Under the pieces are notes generated by a model, which was given only the letters and a program-made list of their open reading frames with translations, did not search any database and was not told the DNA's origin. The translations under genes and the position numbers were made by a program. A stretch of 64,000 bases of DNA, from positions 434,001-498,000 of the forward strand of contig NC_053136.1 of assembly GCF_016808335.1 (NCBI RefSeq), given 5' to 3'. Below, one piece after another: positions 46,404 to 56,879 of this stretch (within the stretch, counting starts at the first letter, position 1; every line of letters begins with the position of its first letter). The stretch comes from Panicum virgatum (Eukaryota; Streptophyta; Magnoliopsida; Poales; Poaceae).

Positions 46404-47519
46404 TAGGGATGAAAACGGGTCGAGTTCGGTTCGGGTGGAGTGCCTGTGTACCTAAAACCGAAACCCGAACCTGAAATCCGAACCCGATCCGAACTTTAAT
46501 TCGGGTGAGATTTCATGCCCAAAACCGAAACCCGCGGATACCCGAAACCCAACGGGTAATTTGAAACCCGAATCTTTTTACAAATCAACAAGCAGAACAA
46601 CCGTCAACATTCAATCAAAGGAGTTAAGAACATAGTATAGTTGAGATTATTACAAATGGTTCAAATTATTACATACAGAGCAACACCACACATGGAGCAC
46701 TCCAAGTTCAATACAAGTGCAAAACAACACAAATCATCCCACATATTGTGATACAGCAGCAGCTCGAGATCCGCTTGAAGCACCAGGAGCCGACATGGCT
46801 CACTTCCTGTCAAATGCAAAAGGCAAACACATACATGAGTTTGGCCGTTTGGGGGATGATGCATGAAATTCGAGATCTAGGGAAGGGAGATGCCGCCATA
46901 CCTCGTGGGCTGCTTGATTCGCGGATTGGCGAGGCCCAAGCGGACTAGCAAGGCGCGGTCGGCGAGCTAGCTTGTTGGAGGCCGTTGCTCTAGGTGTGGA
47001 CGGCGTCGGCGCGGCCTCTGTGCATCCCGTGGCATGCGGGGCGCGTGCTCTGTGCGGCCAGCGGGCTGCGGCGTGCATGGCGCGAGCAGCCTCCACGCGG
47101 CGGCCGGCGGGCGGCGGCTTCCTCCATGCGACGGCCGGCGGCCGGCGGGTGGGGCGCTCACTGTCGTTGTGGCCTGGATGCGCGAGCGCCGAGCGGGGGC
47201 ATGGGGCCGGTCGGCCGGGAGGCCGCTCAGGGGCTGGGGCCTTCGAGCGGCGGCTGCGGATGACCATGAGGGGTGAGTTGTGAAGGTGAGGGTGGAGAGG
47301 AAGGATGGATTATATATCTAGGGTCGTTAATGGGTTTTTGTTGGGCTGATTTGTTTTCGGGCCCCAATGGAGCTCCGCGGGTAGAATTCTGAATCCGCCC
47401 CAAACCCGAAATATTTCGGGTACCCGAACCCACAAATACGCGGACCAAAACCAGAACCCGAACCCAAAACCCGTAAACCCGAAACCCGTATCCACTCCGA
47501 ACCCGATCCGCTGCCATCC
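46404..47519. mobile_element. Non-autonomous hAT element with GC-rich interior
   Basis: Exact 8-bp duplication TGCAGCGC at 46396-46403 and 47520-47527. Ends tagggatgaaaacggg and the complement of ccgatccgctgccatcc; about 150 bp inside each end is packed with cgggt/acccg repeats (cccgaaaccc). The centre (46800-47290) is GC-rich with open frames on both strands but nothing recognisable. Confidence 0.88.
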
Positions 47520-47726
47520 TGCAGCGCACGCAATGGCCTCATGCTCCACGTGGCATTCATCGGCCTGCCAGTGGCCGTCCACCACCCCGTCGCACCGCGT
47601 TTGATCGTGCGGAAACCACCCGCCCAAGTCACGGTCTGCATCTACCCTCCTCCCATCCCATCAACATCTGCTTGCGGCATCTCTAATCTTGCAGATCGCG
47701 CTCGGTCACCTTGTGCTCTTTGTCCA

Positions 47727-48790
47727 TGTCGCGGGATTTTTAGGGTACCCACAGCCGGGTGGCGGAGCGCACCCGCCTATTCTCAGTGAGGGAGTACTCG
47801 GGGAAGTACTTGGCGATTAGGCTGATCTAACACTAAGACAAGCACACAAGAACACACGATTTAGAGTGGTTCGGGCCGCCGGAGCGTAATACCCTACGTC
47901 CACTGGGAGAAGTATTGTTCTTGATTGTGTATGAACCTATCCTCTGCTGGGTCTTGGCTTTCACCCAGCCTGAGTTTTTCTTCTAGCGGGCGCCCCCTTT
48001 TATAGACCAAGGGGTGCGGATACATAGGACGTTGGGGCCCCGACAAGTGGGCCCAACGTACTGTGCAGCATACTGCGCAGAGTACTCAAATGGCTACAGT
48101 GGTTACGAATCTTTCCTCCGATATGCTTCCATGCCCTGCTGACTCTCTGACGAAAGGATGTCTTCTCTTGTCCCGTCAGCAAGGTGCCCGTTGGGGGAAC
48201 GTAGCTTGCGGCGTGACCTGTTGAGGCTATTATGTGGACGTCATAATGGGTGAAGCCGAGCCGTCGTATCCATTTAATGCTGCAGACGGGTTCTGCGCGG
48301 GTGCGGCACAGGCGGCTGCACTGTGCACCTTGGTAATACGCGGTGCACAGTGAGGCCTGACAAAGGCTGTCTCGCGCACCGCGTCGGCAGAGCACGCCTT
48401 GTCCAACTGCATTAAATGCAGTGGGCGCGCGAGTCTTCCAGTGGAAGGCTCGTGCTCGAGCCCGCGCCTCCGGGCCACGTGGCGGCTCCGGACCCCCACG
48501 CAGTGCGGGAGGTCCGGATGGATGCAGGAGGTCCCGGACCCCTACGGGGGGTCCGAGGCCTCGGCTGTCGACATGGAACTTCCCTTCCTTAGAGACACGT
48601 GGCGTCTCCGGACCCATCCCCAGGCGGGGAACGGGTCCGAGGCCATTGGCCTGGTGAGGGAAGAGCCTGACCCGTGGGGTCTGGCTACTCCGTCCTTTCC
48701 GCGCAGTTACGGATAACTACACGGGTCCTACCTTGCTGGTAGCTGCAGTAAGAGTGAGTATCCCTGCTATAGTGCTATAGGATACCGACA
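47727..48790 (-). mobile_element. Solo LTR, 1064 bp (family A)
   Basis: Begins tgtcgcggga and ends gataccgaca on the plus strand, with the exact duplication GTCCA at 47722-47726 and 48791-48795. It is the reverse of the LTR at 39379: complement of ccacccggctgtgggtaccc, a TATA box (ccttttatagacc) and ggtccgg-rich repeats. Confidence 0.92.
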
Positions 48791-49445
48791 GTCCACTTTC
48801 GTGCCGTCGCGTGGTGTGCTCGTTCTGGACAAACTCGGTCGGGTACAGCGTTCCTCATGGCTCATCATTTCGGACGAGCTCGGCTTCTGCTCCGCGTAGC
48901 GCCGCCGCCGCGACCATCGAGCCAGTTCCCCTCCATTGTTGTACAATGCAGCCCACCAGCACCGGTAAATGCCACGCACGGTGACGCCGCCGTGGGTGAC
49001 CTTTCCGGTTTTGCAATCGAATACACTTTCCGTACGTCGATCTCCTAATTATTTCAAAGTTAACCTCCATCTATTACACCGACATATGGGCTGTTGTGTT
49101 GTGTGCGCTGCATGAAGCAGCAGGCGTCCTTTATTTCCCTTGGCATGAAGAGCGATGGAGGCTTATACATATGGGCAGGGCGGCGTATCGGCCGCGTCAC
49201 ACAAAGCTAGCGATCGATCATATCGATGCGCAGGTATTGTACGGCGGCATTCCATGGTATATATACCGCACCACATGGCCATTCATTCACCAGGCAAGGC
49301 AGACAAGCTGGGAAGGATCGATGCAGATCACCAACAGCCTACCCAACACCACACCAGCAGAATACTAAGGCGTTGCATTGCTTCCTTCCTCAGGCAGCGG
49401 CGGCTGCTGCTGCAACCAGCACAGCAAAAGATCAGCTAGCCGGCG
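48791..49445. other. Upstream region of the pollen-protein gene
   Basis: Mixed composition, no gene or repeat recognised. Holds the promoter and leader of the gene starting at 49446. Confidence 0.5.
49258..49265 (+). promoter_or_regulatory. Candidate TATA box of the pollen-protein gene
   Basis: TATATATA in ccatggtatatataccgc, about 180 bp before the start codon; a plausible but unproven core promoter. Confidence 0.35.
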
Positions 49446-50324
49446 ATGGATATGATGATGATGAGCAAGAAGCGGCTGCCGATCCTCGTCAGCTGCGTCA
49501 CGATCGTCTTGGTGGCGTTCGCCCCGGCGGCTGCCAAGGCGACGGCCCCCGCCAGCACGGTGGTCGCCGGCATGGTGTTCTGCGACCAGTGCAAGGACGG
49601 CGCCCGGGGCCTCTTCGACTACCCGCTCTACGGTGCGTGGGTCCGATCCATCCATCCGTCCGTCATCTACTTACTACTAGTACTATCATCTCCATGGATC
49701 CAAGCAAGCAATAAGCATACCTATATGCATGCTCCACCTAACCCATGCGTGATCACGACCTCTGCGTGCATTGCCTTGCAGGCGCTCGCGTCGCCATCCA
49801 GTGCGGCGGCGGCGACACCCCGCTCACCGTGCGCGAGAGCAACACCAACTGGTTCGGCGGCTTCTCCATCCGCATGGAGGGCTCCCCGGACATGAACCGC
49901 TGCACCGCCCGCGTCGTCCAGGGCACGGGCCACTGCGGCGCCGCCACCGCCAGCGTGCCGAGGGAGCTCACCCTCGCCTTCAGGATGCTCGGCCTCGCGC
50001 TCTACACCGTGCCGCCGCTGCTCTCGCAGCCAGAGGAGGCCATGGACTTTTGCCCCGGACGAGACAGGCGCACTAGGCCTCCTCCTCCTCCTCCTCCTCC
50101 TGCAGCCGCGCGTTGGCCGGCGGCGGCTGCCCCGGCGCCCGCTCCTCCGCTCCCGCCCTTCTGGCGCAGGAGGCGCCTGCCGCCCATCTGGCGCAAGCCG
50201 CCAACGTCGTTGCCGCAGCAGCAGGACCAGCCGCAGGTGCCGCCGCCGCCGCAGGTGCTCCCTCCTCCGGCGCCAGCGCTGCAGGGATCGGCCTGCACCT
50301 ACGAGTACGTTGACAGCCCATACA

Positions 50325-50368
<44 letters not shown>

Positions 50369-50831
50369 TAGCGATGTACTATGTACCAAGAAAAAACCAA
50401 TATATATGCAAGCCATGTCATCGATCAGGCAGTGGGCGTGGCCGGAGCATCGTTGCCACTGGAAGGTGGTGACCCCCAACACGACGGTGGCCATGGCGTT
50501 CGGGCCCCTGGCGGCGCAGCGCTACGGCTCGGAGCTGACGCTGCGGGACGCGCTGGAGGGGCGCGGCGACATGTACCGCACGCTGCTCCGGGAGGCCACG
50601 GCGGCGCTGCTCAACGCCTACTACAACGCCCCCGGCGGGCCCTTCCTGTACCCGACCACGGCCAGCGTCATCGACCACATGAACGGCGCGCTGCTCAGCT
50701 CCACGCAGAGGGTCCTCATCGAGGGGGCGCGCTTCCGCAGGGCCAACGCCGGCGGCGGAGGCCCAGCCGGACGGACAAGGCTGCCATGCGACTTCACGCC
50801 CTGCCGCAGTGCGGCGGCACCGCCTATCTAA
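49446..50831 (+). CDS. Ole e 1-type extracellular protein with proline-rich insert
   Basis: Secreted protein of the pollen Ole e 1 allergen/extensin superfamily, whose biochemical role is generally unknown. Exons 49446-49632, 49782-50308 and 50433-50831 join in phase to 370 aa. The start MDMMMMSKKRLP leads a signal peptide (LVSCVTIVLVAFAPAAA). The Ole e 1 domain has VVAGMVFCDQCKDG, then VAIQC, FSIRMEG, CTARVV and GTGHCG. A long Pro-rich stretch with poly-Pro (residues about 155-235) follows. The last exon encodes a conserved second part, YEYWAWPEHRCHWKVVTPNT, AAQRYGSELTLRDALEGRGD and CDFTPC. The third acceptor was chosen because it restores Cys-Thr-Tyr-Glu-Tyr-Trp in frame. Intron 2 has a TA microsatellite. 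Confidence 0.88.
50333..50366. repeat. (TA)n microsatellite in intron 2
   Basis: A run of TA units between the donor at 50309 and acceptor at 50432, likely variable in length. Confidence 0.9.
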
Positions 50832-51042
50832 GCTCTGCTCTGCTCGTTGATCTACTTATTACCACTAGCTAGCAGTACCAACTGCAATTGCAATTGCAAT
50901 GCTTGGAGGGAACTACACGGTCATCAGATAGATTATTGATGCAATTACTAGCTAGCCAGACCACACGGTTATTCATGTACTGACGACCAATGTCTCAGAC
51001 CAATGCGCAGTCCAATCTGTGAATTTCAGTTTCAGACTTTCA
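50832..51042. other. 3' flank of pollen-protein gene
   Basis: Includes the likely 3' UTR; caattgcaattgcaat repeat near 50884. Nothing else. Confidence 0.5.
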
Positions 51043-51377
51043 GCCCGTGTTTAGTTGCGCGTTGTAAAATTTTTGAAAAGACATTTTTTTACATTTGAAG
51101 TACTAAACATAGACTAATTACAAAAATAATTACAGAACTCGTCTGTAAATCGCGAGACGAATCTAGCGAGCCTAATTAATCCGTCATTAGAGGTTATTTA
51201 CTGTAGCATTAATGTAGCAATTTAGCATCTAATTACAGCCTAATTAGGTTCATTAGATTCGTCTCGCCATTTACAGACAGCAGTCGTAATGTGTTTTTTA
51301 TTTCGTCTAGATTTAAGTCTCCATGCAGGTGCCGGAATTTTTTTTTGGAATTTTGATTTTTGTAACTAAACACGGCC
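51043..51377. mobile_element. Tourist-like (PIF/Harbinger) MITE, intact
   Basis: 335 bp with ends gcccgtgtttagtt and aactaaacacggcc, flanked by TCA at 51040-51042 and 51378-51380. Inner inverted phrase gtaaatcgcgagacgaatct matches the other members in this window. Confidence 0.92.
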
Positions 51378-51594
51378 TCAGTTTACTACTACAGTAGTAA
51401 TATAGGAGGGAGAACAGCATTTCTCTTGGAATTGATCATGAACGACCAGGCCTGGCTTGACTACAACCACTCATCTCCCATTCCAAGCTTGGTGAAAATA
51501 ACTTGATTGATTAGTACTAGTGCAGCACTATTAGAGGAGGAGGAGCAGAAGATAAGGGGCTGATCTGAATGGGGCAGGAAGAAGCGCAGTCAGG
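51378..51594. other. Spacer and 3' UTR of glutaredoxin-like gene
   Basis: No feature besides the probable 3' UTR of the minus-strand gene. Confidence 0.5.
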
Positions 51595-52452
51595 TCAGGA
51601 GCAGATCGGGCAGAGCACGAGGCCGTTCTCGTTGCACTCCCCGCAGCGCACCACCACCGTGGTCCGCCGCCTGCAGCCAGGTTGGTTGCCGGGCACGGGC
51701 ACGGCCACCTTGCGGCTCCCCGAGCAGTCGAAGCAGGGCAGGAAGCTCATGCCCCCGCAGCCGTCGCAGCTGTAGGTGCCTGATCTGGGCAGGCCCTCCA
51801 GCAGCGGCGCCAGCAGGCCCTGCTCGTCCAGGCGGAGCACCTCCTCCGCGCCGCCGACGTGGCGGCCCCGCACGAAGAGCCTGGGGAGCGAGCAGGCGGC
51901 GGGGGAGAGCAGCTGCTGCCGGAGCTCCTCCCTGAAGCTCCGGTCCATGGAGACGTCGCGCTCCCTGAAGGCGACGCCGTGGGCCTGGAGCGCGGCGCGG
52001 ACGGCGTTGCAGGCCTCGAAGGTGGCGCGGACCCCGCGGAGGGAGGTGGTGTAGAGCACCGCCGAAGCCGCCGGGGGAGGAGCGCGGGCGCCTGGCTTGG
52101 CGTTGCCGTCGATTGGGCGGAGAGGGAAGCGGATGCGGCGTTTAGGCTTGCAGGAGGGAGACGGGGCGGGAGGCCTGGCCGGGGTCGAGGGGTCGACGAG
52201 GCCGGCCATGAGCTCCCACGAGTTGATGACCTCCTCCGGCTGGGGATGGGGATGGGTTTCGGGTTTGAGATTCGTCGGCGGCGGCGGAGGCGGTGGAGGC
52301 GCGGAGGTGGTTTTTGTTGGATGCGGCGGCTCGGAGTAGGTGAGGATGCCGTAGGTGGAGGAGGTGAGGGAGACGATGTGGTGGTGGGAGATGATGCGGC
52401 GGCGGCCGTCCTCGGCTTCTTCCTCCAGGAACGCCGACGACACGCAGCCCAT
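51595..52452 (-). CDS. Glutaredoxin-domain, cysteine-rich (GRXCR-like) protein
   Basis: Intronless 285-aa protein. The N-terminus MGCVSS has the Gly2/Cys3 arrangement used for N-myristoylation and palmitoylation, implying membrane attachment. After a Pro-rich linker, residues about 130-235 form a glutaredoxin-like fold (AVLYTTSLRGVRATFEACN, FRERDVSMD, LPRLFVRGRHVGGAEE) with the cis-Pro LPRLFV, but the usual CxxC/CxxS active site is replaced by TSLRG, as in this plant subgroup. The C-terminus has four CxxC-type pairs (CDGCGG, CFDCSG, CGECNENG, CPICS), probably a zinc-binding module. Length and domain order match Arabidopsis At5g39865-type proteins. Function is unclear; redox catalysis by the standard mechanism seems unlikely. 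Confidence 0.93.
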   Translation of the reverse strand: MGCVSSAFLEEEAEDGRRRIISHHHIVSLTSSTYGILTYSEPPHPTKTTSAPPPPPPPPTNLKPETHPHPQPEEVINSWELMAGLVDPSTPARPPAPSPSCKPKRRIRFPLRPIDGNAKPGARAPPPAASAVLYTTSLRGVRATFEACNAVRAALQAHGVAFRERDVSMDRSFREELRQQLLSPAACSLPRLFVRGRHVGGAEEVLRLDEQGLLAPLLEGLPRSGTYSCDGCGGMSFLPCFDCSGSRKVAVPVPGNQPGCRRRTTVVVRCGECNENGLVLCPICS

Positions 52453-52800
52453 GCTCTAGATTTGAATTGATCCGCCGCCTCTTCCTATCCTACTGCAAGG
52501 TAGGTAGACAAATATGGGGGAGGAAGAACAACTCCGATGGGCGATGGGGATTCAAATTTTGAATTTCAAATGGTGGTGGCTCGCAACTCAAGTCGGTCTG
52601 CTCAGGAGTAGGGCCATCTCCATTCATTCAATGCTCCTCCTTCCTTTTCAAAAAGCAGCAGCGTCGCCTCGATTCCATTGCTCGCCCGAGTCAAACCAAG
52701 TCAATGGCCCACCTGACTTGGGCTTCCAGTGGGCCGGTGGCCTCTCTCTCAATCTCTCTCGTTGCCGTGTGGAGTAGTTGACTCCACGAAGGCGGGGCAT
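52453..52800. other. Upstream region of glutaredoxin-like gene
   Basis: Promoter and leader of the minus-strand gene; no repeat recognised. Confidence 0.5.
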
Positions 52801-52803
52801 GTA

Positions 52804-53905
52804 TACATACGTCACTATAAACAAGAATTTGAAATAAAAACTATGTTGTAGTAACGGAAAATGTGCCCCACCTCTACAAATGTTGTTCATAACTTCACCC
52901 GCTCCACCAAATCGATTTGTAGAGCAGGAGCTAAACTGATAAACTGCCTCTACAAATCATTTTCTAGAAAATGAAAATAAATAGAAAAAACTCAAAAATA
53001 GCAAAATAATTCCAACTAAATGGGCACCCTAACAAGCCCCTCTGCTATCGACCCTCTAATATAGAGATACAATTTTTTTTAACAAAATATACATAATTGA
53101 GAATACTGGATTCGAACCACTTACCTCAAATCTCACACGTACTCATTCTCCACCACACTACACAATCTCACACTTATTGTTCTTTTATATTAACTATGAC
53201 AAGGCGGGTGAGACTATAATTTGCTCCTACAAATTCATTTCTAGAGGCAAGTGACGCCATCGTGCGCCCCTAAAAATATTTTTCAATTTTATTCTAAAAA
53301 TTTATTTAATTTTTTAAATATAGTAGAATAGATTCAAAAGTGAAAATTCTGCACTATAGTTATTGTGAACTATAGATATAGAAAAATTATAAAATTTTAG
53401 ATCTTACCACTAAAACTTTGGTATGGAACTACTCTACACTTTGCATCCAAGATTGTTTTAAAACATATCAAAACTTGTAGATTTTGAAACTAGAGAACTT
53501 ATAATAATTTTTTGGACTATTAAATGATCTTAAATAAAAAAGTTATTAAATGCAAAATTTTATATCCCATCAAGCTTTACAATTTTGGTATATCGTTTGT
53601 CTTCATCCGAAATTATATGAAAAAGTTATAAATTTTTTTGTGTAAATTTTTTAGGAGTGGGTCATGCCATCGCCCGCTCCCAAAAAATCATTTTTAGGGG
53701 TGGGAGACGTCATCACCCGCTCCTAGAAATATCAATCATTTCTAGAGACGTGTGATGGATTTCCTAAAAATGATAGCCATTTTTAGGAGATGTCAATTGC
53801 TAAATAGCTCCGCTCCATTTATAGGAGTAGGTTAACTTTTGACCCATTCTAGAAAAAATGCAGGACATTTCTACAAATCGTTTTTGTAGGAGTGAAACTT
53901 TCAAA
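52804..53905. mobile_element. Degenerate DNA-transposon remnant, possibly CACTA-type
   Basis: AT-rich with scattered inverted phrases: cctctacaaat-tttctagaaa, gacgccatcgtgcgcccctaaaaat, ggagtgggtcatgccatcgcccgc and ttctacaaatcgtttttgtaggagtg. Such cctaaaaat/atttttagg arrays occur in the ends of non-autonomous grass CACTA elements. A cactataaacaag phrase at 52812 could be one terminus. No clean duplication or coding sequence. Confidence 0.35.
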
Positions 53906-54213
53906 AATCTTGGCCTCCATGTTTAATTTGATGTAGTTTTAAATGTAAAATTTACAGACACCCCCACGGCCCCACCCCTCTTTTCATTTCACTTTCCCTT
54001 GATGTTACAATTTAATTACACGTTCGAGTCAACTACTAATATACCTCCGGTGAAAGAAGCTAGCAGTGACTAGGATGGTCGGAGGAAATCTTATCCGGAC
54101 GTGCGTGCTGATCTGGCCAGGTGTGATCGATCTCTGATGGACGACAGGAGTGCGTGCAAGTTGACAAAGTAAAATTGCGCGGCGTCCCGCGCGCGGCTTC
54201 GCATCATTGGTCG

Positions 54214-54245
<32 letters not shown>

Positions 54246-54820
54246 ATGACAAGGATCGGACGCGGCCGCTGAGAGCGACATCGTCGCCGTCACTATCCAT
54301 GATCCGTCAGACTCAAAGGCCATGCTCATCTATCTACCTATTATTCACTCTATTCCAATATACAGTATATATACTATTTCAACTTTTTTAGATACATAAT
54401 TTTTCATATATATATATATCATTAATAAAAGCTATATCTATACAATAAATATATACTATAAAAGTTAAAATAACGTCAGGCCAAATTTTTTAACAAAAGG
54501 GACCTCACGAAGATTCCACCAGCCAGGCCAAAAGATTTGAAAAAAAGGTGAACTAGACCCACATTTCCGATAGAAAAAAAATATTTCTACCAAAATACTA
54601 ATACTCATTACACTAAGCGCCCCATTGTAAGAAACATGAAGCAGACAACATGCACAAGACGTGCTCTTATCTTTAAGTGTTAGCCATCAAGTAATAAAGA
54701 AGCTGGTGCAGTTTACTAGCCGGTGTACAAAACACCATCAGCTGGCGCGCCATACAGGAAAGCAGCACGCTCTCACCGCTCTCACCGCTACGCGATCGCT
54801 TGGTAGCGGTTTTCAACATC
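53906..54820. other. Intergenic stretch with long C-tract
   Basis: Contains the 32-C homopolymer at 54214-54245 and AT-rich DNA. A recognisable gene is not present; ctctcaccgctctcaccgct is a short direct repeat at about 54770-54790. Confidence 0.45.
54214..54245. repeat. Homopolymer of 32 C
   Basis: An uninterrupted run of about 32 cytosines between tcg and atgacaagg. Such a G/C tract could form quadruplexes or reflect assembly error in length. Confidence 0.85.
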
Positions 54821-54859
54821 AACATAGCAGCAGGAGTCCCCATGCTATCTATTATCTTG

Positions 54860-55355
54860 TTATTTGGCCAACAAATAGAGCCTCCACATTCGCTCTCAAG
54901 TCCTAGAAATTCTCATATTAATCGGAGAAAAATAGAAAAATAAAAATTACCCACCATTGCCATTACGATAAAAATTAGCCTAAAATACCCCTGTGCCTAA
55001 TTAAAAATCACCCACCAATGCCATTATGAAAAATTAAATATAAAATACCATTTAGCTATGTATCAGTTACAAATATATACTATTAATAAAAACTAAAGCT
55101 AACAACAATCAATCAAAATAAAATAAAAATAAGAATAATTATCTGCATAATATTATTAAAGCTCAACAAATCAAATTATTATTATAGGTAGATCATAGTT
55201 GAATTGTTTTAATCAACAATAAGACATAATTTATGATAATGAACAAGATGATGTATGGTAAAAAAAATAGTAGAACCTTTAAGTAAGGATACAACAATAT
55301 ACAAATTTTTAAATTTTCAATACTAGCCGCACAAATGCACGGGCTATACACCTAG
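54860..55355 (+). mobile_element. Probable non-autonomous Helitron, 3' end at 55355
   Basis: The sequence tagccgcacaaatgcacggg continues to cta, making a short hairpin (tagcc/ggcta), and then tacacCTAG followed by T at 55356: the hairpin plus CTRR|T signature of a Helitron 3' end. The following base begins LINE coding DNA. The 5' TC end was not located, so the start given is only approximate. Confidence 0.5.
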
Positions 55356-56879
55356 TTATGACTAAAATGGGGTTCATGAGTGGAAAGATTGATCTCATCA
55401 TGAACTGTGTTACAACAGTTAGCTATCGAATTAGAGTGAATGGAGAGCTAAGTGAAATGTTCAAACTTGAGAGGGGTTTAAGACAGGGCGATCCACTGTC
55501 GCCCTACCTTTTCCTTCTCTGTGCCGAAGGTTTTTCAGCATTACTAAGCCAAGTTGAGCAGAATGGAAGGCTGCAAGGTGTAAAGGTGTGCCAAAGGGCT
55601 CTGAGTGTGTCACATCTGCTATTTGCGAACGATTCTCTGATTTTGTTCCGAGCAAATGGGAGTGACGCACAACACGTACAGGGTATCCTAGATTTGTATG
55701 AGTGTTCTGGTCAAATGATAAACAAAGAAAAGTCAGCGATCATGTTCAGCCCGAATACTAGAAGTGATGTGAGAGAAGCTGTGATGCGAGAATTGTCCAT
55801 CAGGAAAGAACACAATGAATGAGAGATATTTGGATCTACCGGTGTTTGTGGGAAGTAATAAGAGTAAGGTGTTTGCATACATGAAAGAACGCATTTGGTC
55901 TCGCATTCAAGGTTGGAAGGAGAAAATGCTTTCACAAACCGGGAATGAGATATTAATTAAGGCTGTTGCCCAGGCAATTCCAACCTTCGCAATGGGGTGT
56001 TTCAACATTACAAAAGAAATTTGCAATCAAATTAGCACACTGATTTGCAGGTATTGGTGGAGCAATCAGGATAAGGAGAAAAAGATACATTGGATACGTT
56101 GGGAGAAATTAACTGAACCAAAAGGAATGGAGGACTAGGATTCAGGGATACACACACATTTAATTTGGCAATGTTAGCAAAACAAGCTGGAGATTCTTGC
56201 TAAACCCAGATTCTTTATGTGCATGGGTCCTTGGTGCTAAATATTTCCCTGGTGGAGATGTCCTTGCAGCTAGATCATGTAGGAATATGTCATACACCTG
56301 GAGAAGTATTTTGAAAGGTGTAGAAGTTTTGAAGAGAGGTGTAATCTGGAGAGTAGGTGATGGGAGAAGGATTAGGATTTGGGATGATCCCTGGATCCCT
56401 CAGGAATGGACCAGGAGACTAGTAACACCACGTATGAGAAACCTTTTGGTTTATGTGGATGAGCTAATTGATCCAAACACAGGACAGTGGGATGAACAGC
56501 TGATACGACAAACCTTTTGGCCACAAGATGTGGATTTGATCCTCTCTATTCCGGTGCATGTGGAGATGGAGGATGTGGTAGCATGGCACTACGATTCAAA
56601 GGGCTTGTTCACTGTCCGGTCAGCATATAAGGTGCAGCGAGCATATGAGAAACATACAAGTAAGAAAGGTGAAGCCTCATTGTCCTGTGCTGGTGCTGAT
56701 ATGGATAAACTTTTGTGGAAGAAATTGTGGAAATTAAATTGTCCAGGAAAAATAAAACACCACTTATGGTGCATGGCTCATAGTAGCCTGGCAGTCCAAA
56801 AGGAACTATCACGCAGAGAGATGGATTTGGACACTAATTGTGTCATGTGCAGCAGATATGATGAGGATGGTGCACATCT

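Noticed and set aside
46800..47267. 155-codon minus-strand ORF in the hAT element
   Set aside because: No recognisable domain, GC-driven openness; kept only as part of the element.
50002..50494. Minus-strand ORFs over the pollen gene
   Set aside because: Antisense to the Pro-rich exon; Gly/Ala/Arg-rich repeats follow from the CCT/CCG codons of the real gene.
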